Part shown: one piece after another, positions 1-8,013 of the stretch
Numbering within the stretch: the first letter of the stretch is position 1
Layout of the letters: every line of letters starts with the position of its first letter
Program-made: the position numbers and the translations under genes
The notes under the pieces: model-generated
Seen by the model: only the letters and a program-made list of their open reading frames with translations
Told to the model about the DNA's origin: nothing
Database searches by the model: none
Assembly: GCA_015057165.1 (NCBI GenBank)
Contig: SVEY01000002.1
Coordinates: forward strand, 147,218 to 211,217
Reading direction: 5' to 3'
Origin: Lachnospiraceae bacterium
GTDB taxonomy: Bacteria; Bacillota; Clostridia; Lachnospirales; Lachnospiraceae
Length of the DNA: 64,000 bases

Positions 1-2
1 GG

Positions 3-212
3 GTTGAAGAAGTTGATTATTTGCAACAGCTTCAATCAGCAGTATCAGGGCGAGCTACTGCGCAACGTAATCTTGTATTTGAATATCAAAGAGATGCACT
101 TTTGGCTTTTAGATTAATGGAACGTGAAATTAAGAGAAATATTGTGAGAAATATTCTTCTCTCTGATGTAACAATTGATGAAGAAGAAGAGCTTCATATA
201 ATGTATCCTTAG
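3..212 (+). CDS. secA2: Accessory Sec translocase ATPase SecA2, C-terminal end (partial)
   Basis: The reading frame enters from the left edge, so only about 69 C-terminal residues are visible. They match the helical scaffold end of SecA proteins: a YLQQLQ segment, then SGRATAQRN, then FEYQRDALLAF, then a helix ending NIVRNILLSDV. SecA ATPases drive protein export at the membrane. There is no C-terminal zinc-binding tail of the kind seen on SecA1, which fits SecA2. The two genes that follow are GtfA and GtfB, the glycosyltransferases of the accessory Sec locus, and this supports SecA2 over housekeeping SecA. The stop lies 14 bases before the gtfA start. Confidence 0.8.
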   Translation, partial: VEEVDYLQQLQSAVSGRATAQRNLVFEYQRDALLAFRLMEREIKRNIVRNILLSDVTIDEEEELHIMYP

Positions 213-226
213 ATAATGGAGGACTT

Positions 227-1723
227 ATGATATATAATTTCAATCTGGCAATAGGATGGGCAAGTTCGGGTGTTGAATATGCTCAAAGTTATAGAGCGAA
301 TATATTAAGAAGAATTAATAAGAATTGTAAATTTGTTTTTACTGAGATGTTTCCGAAGGAAAATATAGAACATATGACTTCTAATATAGGCTTTTTAGAT
401 ACGGAAATCATCTGGTTATATCAGTATTTTGCAGATTACAAGATTGCTCCCGTAAGCTATACTTTAGAGGATTTAGAGAGTGATTTTACAGAGAAAGATT
501 ATACATTTAAGAGAGAGGGTAAAATTGCAAAGTATATTTTTAAAGGCAATGAGAATTTCTATACAGCATATCTTGTGGATGAAGACTCCAATCTTGTTCA
601 TAGAGTAGAAAGAGTATCTGAAGGATGCCTTATTAGAAAAGATTACTTCACTTATGGCAAAATCTATTCGGAATATTATGCGCCCTTAAAAAAGTATGCT
701 CATCTATATCTTAGACGTTTCTTTAATACAGATGGAACAGTTGCTTATGAAGAGATAATTGACGATGATAGAGTGATGTATAGAATTAAGGATGAAGTAT
801 TCTATTCGAAAGAAGAACTTGTAGGTTATATGGTAAGAAGCCTGGAGCTAACTGAAAGGGATGTTGTCCTAATAGATAGAACAACAGGTATTGGTCAGTC
901 TATAATTATGAATGCTAGGCCAGCAAAAATCGGTGTTGTTATTCATGCAGATCATTTTAGTGAGAATAGCTCTACTGTTGATAATATACTTTGGAATAAT
1001 TTCTATGAGTATTCTTTCTCTCAGGTTAAACATATTGATTTCTATATAACTGCAACGGATGCTCAGAATATACTTCTTCGTAAGCAGTTCATGGAATACA
1101 AAGGTATAGAGCCTAATGTTATTACAATTCCTGTTGGAAGTGTTGATGAACTTAAATACCCTAAGAAGGATAGAAAAAGGCATAGTCTTATTACTGCATC
1201 GCGTCTTGCTAGTGAAAAACATGTTGATTGGCTAGTCAGGGCAGTTGCTTTAGCAAGAGAAACTGTTGATGATGTGACACTTGATATATATGGAAAAGGT
1301 GCATGTGAAGAGCAGATCAAGAAAACAATTGAAGAGTGTGAGGCACAGGAATATGTACATTTAATGGGACAGCAGGATTTGACAGATGTATATATTAATT
1401 ATGATGCATATATTTCCGGCTCTACAAGTGAAGGATTTGGTTTGACACTTCTTGAATCAATTGCATCGGGACTTCCAATCATAGGATTTGATGTTCGCTA
1501 TGGTAATAAGACGTTTATTGAAGACGGAGCTAATGGTTATATTATTGATATAGAATCAATTCAAGATGATAAGGAGAAAATAAAATTACTCAGTGACAAA
1601 ATAATTAAGCTTTTTACAGAAGATGATTTGAGTAAATGTAATAAAACATCCTACAGAATTGCAAAGAAGTATCTTACATGTGAGGTGGAGAAGAAATGGC
1701 AAGAAGTGTTAGACAATCTATGA
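227..1723 (+). CDS. gtfA: Accessory Sec glycosyltransferase GtfA
   Basis: GtfA is the catalytic half of the GtfA-GtfB O-GlcNAc transferase, which adds the first sugar to Ser/Thr residues of serine-rich repeat adhesins in the cytoplasm before SecA2 export. The 498-residue length matches the streptococcal family. The N-terminus has the family signature GWASSGVEYAQSYRA. The middle has a LIDRTTGIGQ segment and a VVIHADHFSEN segment. The GT-B C-terminal half shows SLITASRLASEKHVDWL and TSEGFGLTLLESIASGLP, whose glutamates contact the donor nucleotide in family GT4. An AGGA-type ribosome site precedes the ATG. Its end overlaps gtfB by 28 bases, as expected for co-translation. Confidence 0.93.
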   Translation: MIYNFNLAIGWASSGVEYAQSYRANILRRINKNCKFVFTEMFPKENIEHMTSNIGFLDTEIIWLYQYFADYKIAPVSYTLEDLESDFTEKDYTFKREGKIAKYIFKGNENFYTAYLVDEDSNLVHRVERVSEGCLIRKDYFTYGKIYSEYYAPLKKYAHLYLRRFFNTDGTVAYEEIIDDDRVMYRIKDEVFYSKEELVGYMVRSLELTERDVVLIDRTTGIGQSIIMNARPAKIGVVIHADHFSENSSTVDNILWNNFYEYSFSQVKHIDFYITATDAQNILLRKQFMEYKGIEPNVITIPVGSVDELKYPKKDRKRHSLITASRLASEKHVDWLVRAVALARETVDDVTLDIYGKGACEEQIKKTIEECEAQEYVHLMGQQDLTDVYINYDAYISGSTSEGFGLTLLESIASGLPIIGFDVRYGNKTFIEDGANGYIIDIESIQDDKEKIKLLSDKIIKLFTEDDLSKCNKTSYRIAKKYLTCEVEKKWQEVLDNL

Positions 1724-3069
1724 GGAAAGTAGAAAGTAAAAACACAATAGAAGATATTACACTACTCTTAGATACCTATTCAATTGAGAGTCAGAATCTT
1801 CATAATTCCTTTATTGTATCTGATATACCATGCAATGTTGTTGTTATTAATGATGATGGTTTTCTCCCTGATGGAGTTGATTCTTTATATCAGTATTTCC
1901 TGGGGAGTATAAGTATTAGTGGTAAACCAAAATATTTTAATGAGGTTAAAGTGCCTGACTATTGGGAGATAACCAGTACTAATAATAGTGGAGAGATTCA
2001 TAATTTACATCACCTTCGTGGCAGGATTTTCTATTCAGAACCGACGAATGCTAGACATGTAAGATGCGTTGAATGGCTTGATGAGAGTGGAGTTGTAAGG
2101 GCATGTGATTACTATAATAAGAGTGGAAATCTCTTTGCTAAATCAACATTTGATAAGAATCAGAAGATTATTCTCAAATCCTTTTTTGATTTAAATGGCA
2201 AAGAAGTGATTGTGGAGAATTATATTACTAATGATATTATTGTAAATTATAATAATAAAGTTAACATTTTTAGAAGTAAGGTTGATTTTGTATTATACTA
2301 CTTGAAGTTGCGTGGACTTGATCATACTAGACTTTTTATAAATTCTCTTGGAGTACCTTTCTTTGCATCCAACAATTTGGATGAAAATGACAAGGGCGAT
2401 GTATTGTTCTGGCAGGAGTATAAGAGGAAAGATATACCTGGGAATATGCAATTTATCCTTGATGGAAATGCCAAAAGGATTAATAAGATATATGTCCAGA
2501 AGAAGGATTCCTATGATGCTTTAATTAAACTGGGAGCATCTAAGGACATGCTTAAATGCATGGGTTATGTGTATCCATTTAACAGAAACAGTAAGCATAG
2601 AAAAGAAGCTCTTGTTATGACTAATTCTGATAATATCTTACATATAGAAGATATGATTAAGGAACTTCCAATGATACATTTCCATGTGGCAGCTCTGACA
2701 GAAATGTCTGCGAAGCTTATGGCTATTGGAAAGTATGATAATGTGACACTATATCCTACAATTACGATGCAAAAGATTCCTTCATTATATGAGAAATGTG
2801 ATATCTATCTTGATGTTAATAAAGAAAATGAGATTGTACAGGCAGTTAACAGGGCTTTCTTAAGCAATCTTGTAATATTCGCTTTTGATGAGACGATTCA
2901 CAATATTAATTATATAGCAAAGGATAATCGTTATAAGGCAGATGATTATAGTAAGCTAATTGAAGACATTAATAATATTTGTTATGATACTAATAAGTGG
3001 AATAAGAGGCTTAAACTACAAAGAAATCATGCATTATCTGAAGAAAAAGAGAGATATGCTAATATATAA
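1696..3069 (+). CDS. gtfB: Accessory Sec glycosylation chaperone GtfB
   Basis: GtfB is the non-catalytic partner that binds GtfA and holds the unfolded adhesin substrate during O-glycosylation. At 457 residues it is close to family size. Recognisable family segments are VVINDDGFLPDGV, KVPDYWEITSTNNSGEI, VDWLDE-like VEWLDESG, ILFWQE-like VLFWQEY, LPGNMQ-like IPGNMQFIL and the FHVAALTEMSAKL stretch. The start at 1696 follows a GAGGTGGAG ribosome site and lies inside gtfA. An in-frame ATG at 1720 is possible but has no better site. No serine-rich repeat adhesin or Asp proteins are visible here; they would lie upstream of the window. Confidence 0.9.
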   Translation: MARSVRQSMRKVESKNTIEDITLLLDTYSIESQNLHNSFIVSDIPCNVVVINDDGFLPDGVDSLYQYFLGSISISGKPKYFNEVKVPDYWEITSTNNSGEIHNLHHLRGRIFYSEPTNARHVRCVEWLDESGVVRACDYYNKSGNLFAKSTFDKNQKIILKSFFDLNGKEVIVENYITNDIIVNYNNKVNIFRSKVDFVLYYLKLRGLDHTRLFINSLGVPFFASNNLDENDKGDVLFWQEYKRKDIPGNMQFILDGNAKRINKIYVQKKDSYDALIKLGASKDMLKCMGYVYPFNRNSKHRKEALVMTNSDNILHIEDMIKELPMIHFHVAALTEMSAKLMAIGKYDNVTLYPTITMQKIPSLYEKCDIYLDVNKENEIVQAVNRAFLSNLVIFAFDETIHNINYIAKDNRYKADDYSKLIEDINNICYDTNKWNKRLKLQRNHALSEEKERYANI

Positions 3070-3080
3070 GGGGAGAGAAA

Positions 3081-3788
3081 ATGGTTGAAATAAAAAATTT
3101 TACTATGGAGTATACACAAGGTGTAAAGGCTGTAGATAATCTTTCGCTTACTATAGAAGATGGTGATATATTTGGATTTATTGGACATAATGGTGCTGGG
3201 AAAAGTACAACTATCAAAGCATTAGTAGGTGTTCTTGATTATGAGATAGGAGAGATGACAATAGAAGGCCATTCCGTTAAGAATGAACCTTTAGAGTGTA
3301 AGAAGCTTACTGCATACATACCAGATAATCCGGATTTGTATGAGCATTTAACAGGAATACAATATCTGAATTTCGTAAGTGATGTATTCGGCTTAAGTGA
3401 GGAAGTTAGGACCAAGCGCATTACAAGATATGCCGATATGTTCGAGATTACATCTAGTCTTGGAGATGTTATATCTTCCTATTCTCATGGTATGAAGCAG
3501 AAGGTGGCTATTATTGGAGCATTAATTCATGAACCTAAGTTTTTCGTACTAGATGAACCTTTTGTAGGACTGGATCCGAAAGCTACTCTTACACTAAAGA
3601 ATATTATGCGTGAAAGATGTAAGGAGGGATGCTCGGTATTCTTCTCTACACATGTTCTGGACGTTGCAGAGAAATTGTGTAATAAGGTTGCTATCATTAA
3701 GAAAGGAAGCCTTGTTGCAACAGGAACTATGGAAGAAATCAAAGGCAATAAGTCTCTTGAAGATGTATTTATGGAAGTTGAGGGGTAG
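3081..3788 (+). CDS. ABC transporter ATP-binding protein
   Basis: This 235-residue single nucleotide-binding domain has a Walker A motif GHNGAGKST near residue 35, a signature-like SYSHGMKQK (S-H-G in place of the usual S-G-G), a Walker B FFVLDEPFVGLDP, and an H-loop FSTHVLD. It resembles the CcmA/YxlF class that energises ABC-2 type exporters. The next gene, two bases downstream, is a large polytopic membrane protein and is the obvious permease partner. The start is preceded by AAGGGGAGAG. The substrate cannot be read from the sequence. The location just after the accessory Sec genes may be coincidental. Confidence 0.92.
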   Translation: MVEIKNFTMEYTQGVKAVDNLSLTIEDGDIFGFIGHNGAGKSTTIKALVGVLDYEIGEMTIEGHSVKNEPLECKKLTAYIPDNPDLYEHLTGIQYLNFVSDVFGLSEEVRTKRITRYADMFEITSSLGDVISSYSHGMKQKVAIIGALIHEPKFFVLDEPFVGLDPKATLTLKNIMRERCKEGCSVFFSTHVLDVAEKLCNKVAIIKKGSLVATGTMEEIKGNKSLEDVFMEVEG

Positions 3789-3790
3789 TT

Positions 3791-5392
3791 ATGGGGAAAT
3801 TGGCTGTACTTTTAAAATACGAATTAAAAGCCCACTCAACTTTTAATGCATTAAAGCATTCAAAGGGCAAAGACAGAGGAGGGCAAATAGGAGCTATTAT
3901 AGGTAAAACCATTCTATATTTGCTTCTTGCTGCGTTTGTATTTTTTTCGACAATGGGAATAGCTTATGTTGATAGTAACGTGGCTACAGTGCCTGTTATG
4001 ACAACAGTTACCATATCAATGGTTTCTCTTGTTTTTACATTAATGAAGACAAGTGGATATATGTTTGCATATAAAGAATACGATATGTTAATGTCAATGC
4101 CATTTTCAGTAAAGACAATTGCAAGTGCTAAATTCCTTTACATGTACGTATTTAACTTGGGAATTACATTGTGCGTTATGATTCCTGCTATTGTTGCATG
4201 TATGATTTTCTCAGAATTAAGTATTGTTGGTGGAATTGTGTGGTTTGTTATTTCTTTATTTGTGCCTATGATTCCAATGATTATAGCGACAGCTCTTGGC
4301 AGTTTAATAACTGGTGCAGGTGGAAAATTCAAATATAAAAGAGTAGTTCAAATAGTACTTACTATGCTATTTATTTTCATTTGTTTTTTCTCTAGGTTTT
4401 TCTTTCAGTGGCTATTTAAAACTGTTGGTGCATTAAATGTTGCTTCGAATATTTCCTCATTCATGTCACAAGCAGCAATTTATTACAGACCTGCATATTG
4501 GGTACAACAAGCTATGGAAGGACATTTTCTATATTTACTTTTATTTGTTTTTGTATCCCTGGCGTTGTTTGAAATATATTTTATAGTAATAAGTAGATTC
4601 TATAGACAGATTAATTCTCGACTTAAAATTAAAGCATTTCACAAAGAATTTCAGATGTCAGTGCAAAAGAGTAGAAGCATAGTAAGGACGCTTGTTAACA
4701 AAGAATACCTTAGATTTAAGGGATCTAATAATTACTTTATTAATACCGCCTTTGGATTAATACTTGTTCTTGTGCTTTCTATTGCAGCTATATTCTTTGA
4801 CATGGATTCTGTTATTAAATCTATGATGTCTGGAGCTCCGGTTACAATAGAATCCTTTTTACCTGCTATACCTTTTGTTGTATATTTCTTTGTTGGAATG
4901 TCACCAACTACAATGATATCTTATTCCCTTGAGGGAAAGAATTTGTGGATAGTTAAGTCACTTCCTGTTGAAGGCTGGGATTTGATAAAAGCTAAAATGA
5001 TATTTAATTATATAATGTATGTGCCATTTCAAATTCTAGCATCAATAATACTAGGAATTAAATTTGGCGGTTCCTTTGTTGACATTCTGCTATTTGTGCT
5101 AGTAGGTATAGTGCTAGTTGGTTTTTCAACTGTATATGGAATGTGCCTTGGAATCAAATTCCCTAAGCTTGATTGGGATAATGAGATTGAGGTTATTAAA
5201 AGGTCTACCCCGCCTGTAATATACATTTTCTCTAATATTTTTATTGCTATGATAGGAGCAACCTTAGGAGCAGTGATAACATTTTTGGGGATTAATGTAT
5301 TAATATATTGCATGGCGATTATATTGTTATTTGCTATTGTTACATTATTGTTGCTATTTGCTACGAAGAAAAGAGCAAAGAAGCTGTTGTAG
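3791..5392 (+). CDS. ABC exporter permease, polytopic membrane protein
   Basis: This 533-residue protein has roughly twelve hydrophobic segments in two halves, separated by a charged cytoplasmic stretch around residues 275-310 (FYRQINSRLKIKAFHKEF and on). It begins two bases after the ATPase stop, so the two are almost certainly one operon and one transporter. The double-length form suggests a fused pair of ABC-2 type membrane halves working with an ATPase dimer. Lachnospiraceae commonly carry such putative exporters of unknown substrate. No extracellular domain or peptidase domain is visible. Confidence 0.8.
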   Translation: MGKLAVLLKYELKAHSTFNALKHSKGKDRGGQIGAIIGKTILYLLLAAFVFFSTMGIAYVDSNVATVPVMTTVTISMVSLVFTLMKTSGYMFAYKEYDMLMSMPFSVKTIASAKFLYMYVFNLGITLCVMIPAIVACMIFSELSIVGGIVWFVISLFVPMIPMIIATALGSLITGAGGKFKYKRVVQIVLTMLFIFICFFSRFFFQWLFKTVGALNVASNISSFMSQAAIYYRPAYWVQQAMEGHFLYLLLFVFVSLALFEIYFIVISRFYRQINSRLKIKAFHKEFQMSVQKSRSIVRTLVNKEYLRFKGSNNYFINTAFGLILVLVLSIAAIFFDMDSVIKSMMSGAPVTIESFLPAIPFVVYFFVGMSPTTMISYSLEGKNLWIVKSLPVEGWDLIKAKMIFNYIMYVPFQILASIILGIKFGGSFVDILLFVLVGIVLVGFSTVYGMCLGIKFPKLDWDNEIEVIKRSTPPVIYIFSNIFIAMIGATLGAVITFLGINVLIYCMAIILLFAIVTLLLLFATKKRAKKLL

Positions 5393-5412
5393 ATTAGAAT
5401 AGGAGCAGGGTA

Positions 5413-5508
5413 ATGCTGATAATAACAACAAGCAAGATTCTGATTCTTGATAATTCCTATGTGATTAATGGAAGGATTATTACTTCAAGAGGTTTTTTGA
5501 AGGTATAA
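5413..5508 (+). CDS. Possible 31-residue small protein
   Basis: The gap between the permease and STT3 holds an ATG at 5413 preceded seven bases upstream by a perfect AGGAG (5401-5405). The frame runs 31 codons to a TAA at 5506-5508, six bases before the STT3 start. The predicted peptide is basic and partly hydrophobic, beginning MLIITTSKILILD and ending GRIITSRGFLKV. The strong ribosome site and tight spacing to the next gene are the only support. It could be a leader peptide for STT3 translation or a chance frame. Confidence 0.35.
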   Translation: MLIITTSKILILDNSYVINGRIITSRGFLKV

Positions 5509-5513
5509 GGTGC

Positions 5514-7817
5514 ATGAAAAAAAGAGCTATAGATATTCTAATTTTAATACTAATTATTACTTTGGGAATCGTTCTGCGATTCCCTTTTGGTGCTATGGAC
5601 AAAGATAGTTCTAGCAGATCAATTGCTGAAATTAACGAAATTACAGATGAAGATTGCCTGTATCTGTCTGATCCTGACTCCTATCTCTATGCCAGAAAAG
5701 CAAGGGAATACTCTGTTGAGCTAAGTAATTTCACCTTTGTAAATACAAGGGAAGATGATTATATGATGAATCCGGTAAGCGATAGAGAAAATGGTCTTGT
5801 AACTAATGGACTTTCTTTCATAGCAGCCATTGTATATAGGTTTCTAAGTTTTTTCTCACACATTTCTATTGAGCAAATTGTCTATTATATTGATATGGTA
5901 ATATGTTCTCTTGCAGCAATTCCAGCATATTTATATGTTAGAAAACAGACCAATGTAATTGGTGGAATTGTATCAGGAATACTAGCTGTATGTGCCATAC
6001 CATTTTTCGTGCATAGTGTGGCTGGATATTTTGATACTGATGCTATGCTTTGTACAATTCCACTTGCATTAATGACAAGCTTTGCTATGATGATTTATTC
6101 TGATAAACGAAGTGCCAAGATTGTCTTTTCTATGATATCCCTTATTATGTTTGCTCTACTTGCTGCTACATGGGAGACTTTCTATATTTATTTTGGTATA
6201 TTAGTTTTCCTATCTGTTATAACCATAATTATTATGGCAATACTTTGTAAGAAAGAAAAAGCAATAACAGGTAGTCAGTTTAAGGAAGAAGTGCTTTTTT
6301 CATGTATAACTATTGTTATAATGGCTATTATTGCATTTCTTATGTATGGAATGACTATAGTTGATTCTGTTAGGCGTCTGGTAACTAATATGCTAGTTAC
6401 TAATGATTATCCAGATTCAACAAGATATATAGTGGAATTGTCTGATATACCTATTCTTGAAAATGGAATAGAAGGCGCATTTCTGACAACAGGCTCAGGT
6501 ATAATTAACAATTTAGGCGGTGTTGTAATACTTGCTGTTGGATTGTTAAGTATGATACTTGTTATTGCAAAGGGAAAAGAAAAATCTCCTAAGTTTTTCT
6601 CCTGCAATTTCGGATTTATAGTAACCTGGCTTCTTATTACATTTCCACTTCTGTTTGTTGGAGTAAGATTTCTGCAGTTAGTGTGTCTGCCACTTGTCCT
6701 TTTAATTGGACTGGGTATAGGGATTTTTACAGATATGTTAGTGAAGAATTCTAACATATATATAGGTTCTGTCTTGTCGGCATTTATATCTGCCATTATT
6801 ATGGTGGGACCTGTTGCGGGTGTTATACTTCGTGGTAATGCGCCCGCGCCTTTTTATACCAAGACTTTTGATAAAGCATGTACCTGGGTTAATGATTATG
6901 CCAGTGAGGATGCATCCATACTTACATGGTGGGATTATGGATATTTTATTCAATTTGCTAGTGCTAGGCATGTGCTTGCGGATGGTGGCACATTTGATGG
7001 AGGATACTTTTACTGGCTTGCTCATGCCCTACTTACAGATAATCCTAAGCTTAGTGCAGCAATCTTTAGCATGCTAGATGACAGCGGAATAAGTGCTCCG
7101 GATATGGCAACAGAATACATTGGAGATACTAGTAAGGCTTGTGATGCTCTTCTTAGTGTTCTTCCTATGAGTAAAGAAGAAGGCATACAGTACTTGGTTA
7201 AGAATTATGATATGTCTGAAGATAAGGCAACAATCCTTATAGATAAAGCAAAGCCGGATATGAGAAATGAAGAATATATGTTTATCTCAAGAGATTTGAT
7301 AAGCAAAATTAATGCCCTATGTTATTATGGATTCTATGATTTCTCAAATGGTGATTATGATGCGGCTCTTGGTGTGTCGTGTGAGCCTATTGTACCTAAT
7401 GAGTATAATCAGCATACTGAGATTCAAGGAATTAATAATTGCTCTATTGAATATAGAGAAGTAGGAGATAATAAAGAAGTAACAATAATAGATGATGACG
7501 GGAATCCTGTAGGAATCTCTAGATTGATATTTGTAGAAAATGGTTCGAAAGTACAGGATATTAAGAGAAAGGATACTGGTTATACGGTCTATTGTATAAA
7601 AGATAATGGAGAATGTTCCTTTATAGTTTGTTCTAACTTTATAGCTGATAGTATGCTTGTGTCGCTTATGGCATATAATTCTAATGATTGTTATGAGAGA
7701 GTTTATTCAAGTGTGGAAGATAGTAGATTGTTGCCTTATAATTCTGTAATTGCGAAATTCTTTGGAAATGCTTCAACTAAAGCAAGTGCTGGAGTACTCG
7801 TGTATAGAATGAAATAG
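5514..7817 (+). CDS. STT3-family oligosaccharyltransferase
   Basis: STT3 enzymes transfer lipid-linked glycans from a polyprenyl carrier to asparagine on the outer face of the membrane. This 767-residue protein has a first transmembrane helix at residues 5-22, an external-loop acidic motif DPDSYLY (position of the metal-binding D-x-D/E in STT3/PglB), about a dozen further membrane segments to residue 440, and the diagnostic WWDYG motif near residues 472-476, followed by a soluble C-terminal domain. STT3 proteins are well known in archaea, eukaryotes and epsilonproteobacteria and less studied in Firmicutes. No glycan-assembly cluster adjoins it, but a PglF-type dehydratase (60784) and a dolichol-kinase-like gene (21650) lie elsewhere in the window. 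Confidence 0.9.
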   Translation: MKKRAIDILILILIITLGIVLRFPFGAMDKDSSSRSIAEINEITDEDCLYLSDPDSYLYARKAREYSVELSNFTFVNTREDDYMMNPVSDRENGLVTNGLSFIAAIVYRFLSFFSHISIEQIVYYIDMVICSLAAIPAYLYVRKQTNVIGGIVSGILAVCAIPFFVHSVAGYFDTDAMLCTIPLALMTSFAMMIYSDKRSAKIVFSMISLIMFALLAATWETFYIYFGILVFLSVITIIIMAILCKKEKAITGSQFKEEVLFSCITIVIMAIIAFLMYGMTIVDSVRRLVTNMLVTNDYPDSTRYIVELSDIPILENGIEGAFLTTGSGIINNLGGVVILAVGLLSMILVIAKGKEKSPKFFSCNFGFIVTWLLITFPLLFVGVRFLQLVCLPLVLLIGLGIGIFTDMLVKNSNIYIGSVLSAFISAIIMVGPVAGVILRGNAPAPFYTKTFDKACTWVNDYASEDASILTWWDYGYFIQFASARHVLADGGTFDGGYFYWLAHALLTDNPKLSAAIFSMLDDSGISAPDMATEYIGDTSKACDALLSVLPMSKEEGIQYLVKNYDMSEDKATILIDKAKPDMRNEEYMFISRDLISKINALCYYGFYDFSNGDYDAALGVSCEPIVPNEYNQHTEIQGINNCSIEYREVGDNKEVTIIDDDGNPVGISRLIFVENGSKVQDIKRKDTGYTVYCIKDNGECSFIVCSNFIADSMLVSLMAYNSNDCYERVYSSVEDSRLLPYNSVIAKFFGNASTKASAGVLVYRMK

Positions 7818-7826
7818 AAAACTAAC

Positions 7827-7910
7827 TGCAGGAAAAGGGAATCGAACCCTCACGATGTTGCCACCACAGGCACCTGAAGCCTGCGCGTCTACCAGTTCCG
7901 CCATTCCTGC
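7827..7910 (-). tRNA. tRNA-Leu (anticodon CAG)
   Basis: The reverse complement folds as a class II tRNA of 84 nt. It starts GCAGGAA, has a D-arm with GGCGGAACTGGTAGAC, an anticodon stem CAGGC/GCCTG around the loop TTCAGGT (anticodon CAG, codon CUG), a short variable arm, the T-arm GGGTTCGATTCCC, and 3' TTCCTGC plus discriminator A. CCA is not encoded. It is a solitary gene opposed to its neighbours. Confidence 0.95.
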
Positions 7911-8013
7911 ATCTTAAATAATTATAATGATTTGTTATTGGAGTGTCAATCTTATCTATTTTATAGTGTGGCTATGCTGCAAAATAAGAACTGACGATAT
8001 AGAAAGGAAACAC

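Noticed and set aside
7927..8013. Extended N-terminus for RecJ
   Set aside because: The upstream codons encode a non-family hydrophobic/Cys stretch, and the AGAAAGGAAA site points to the ATG at 8014.
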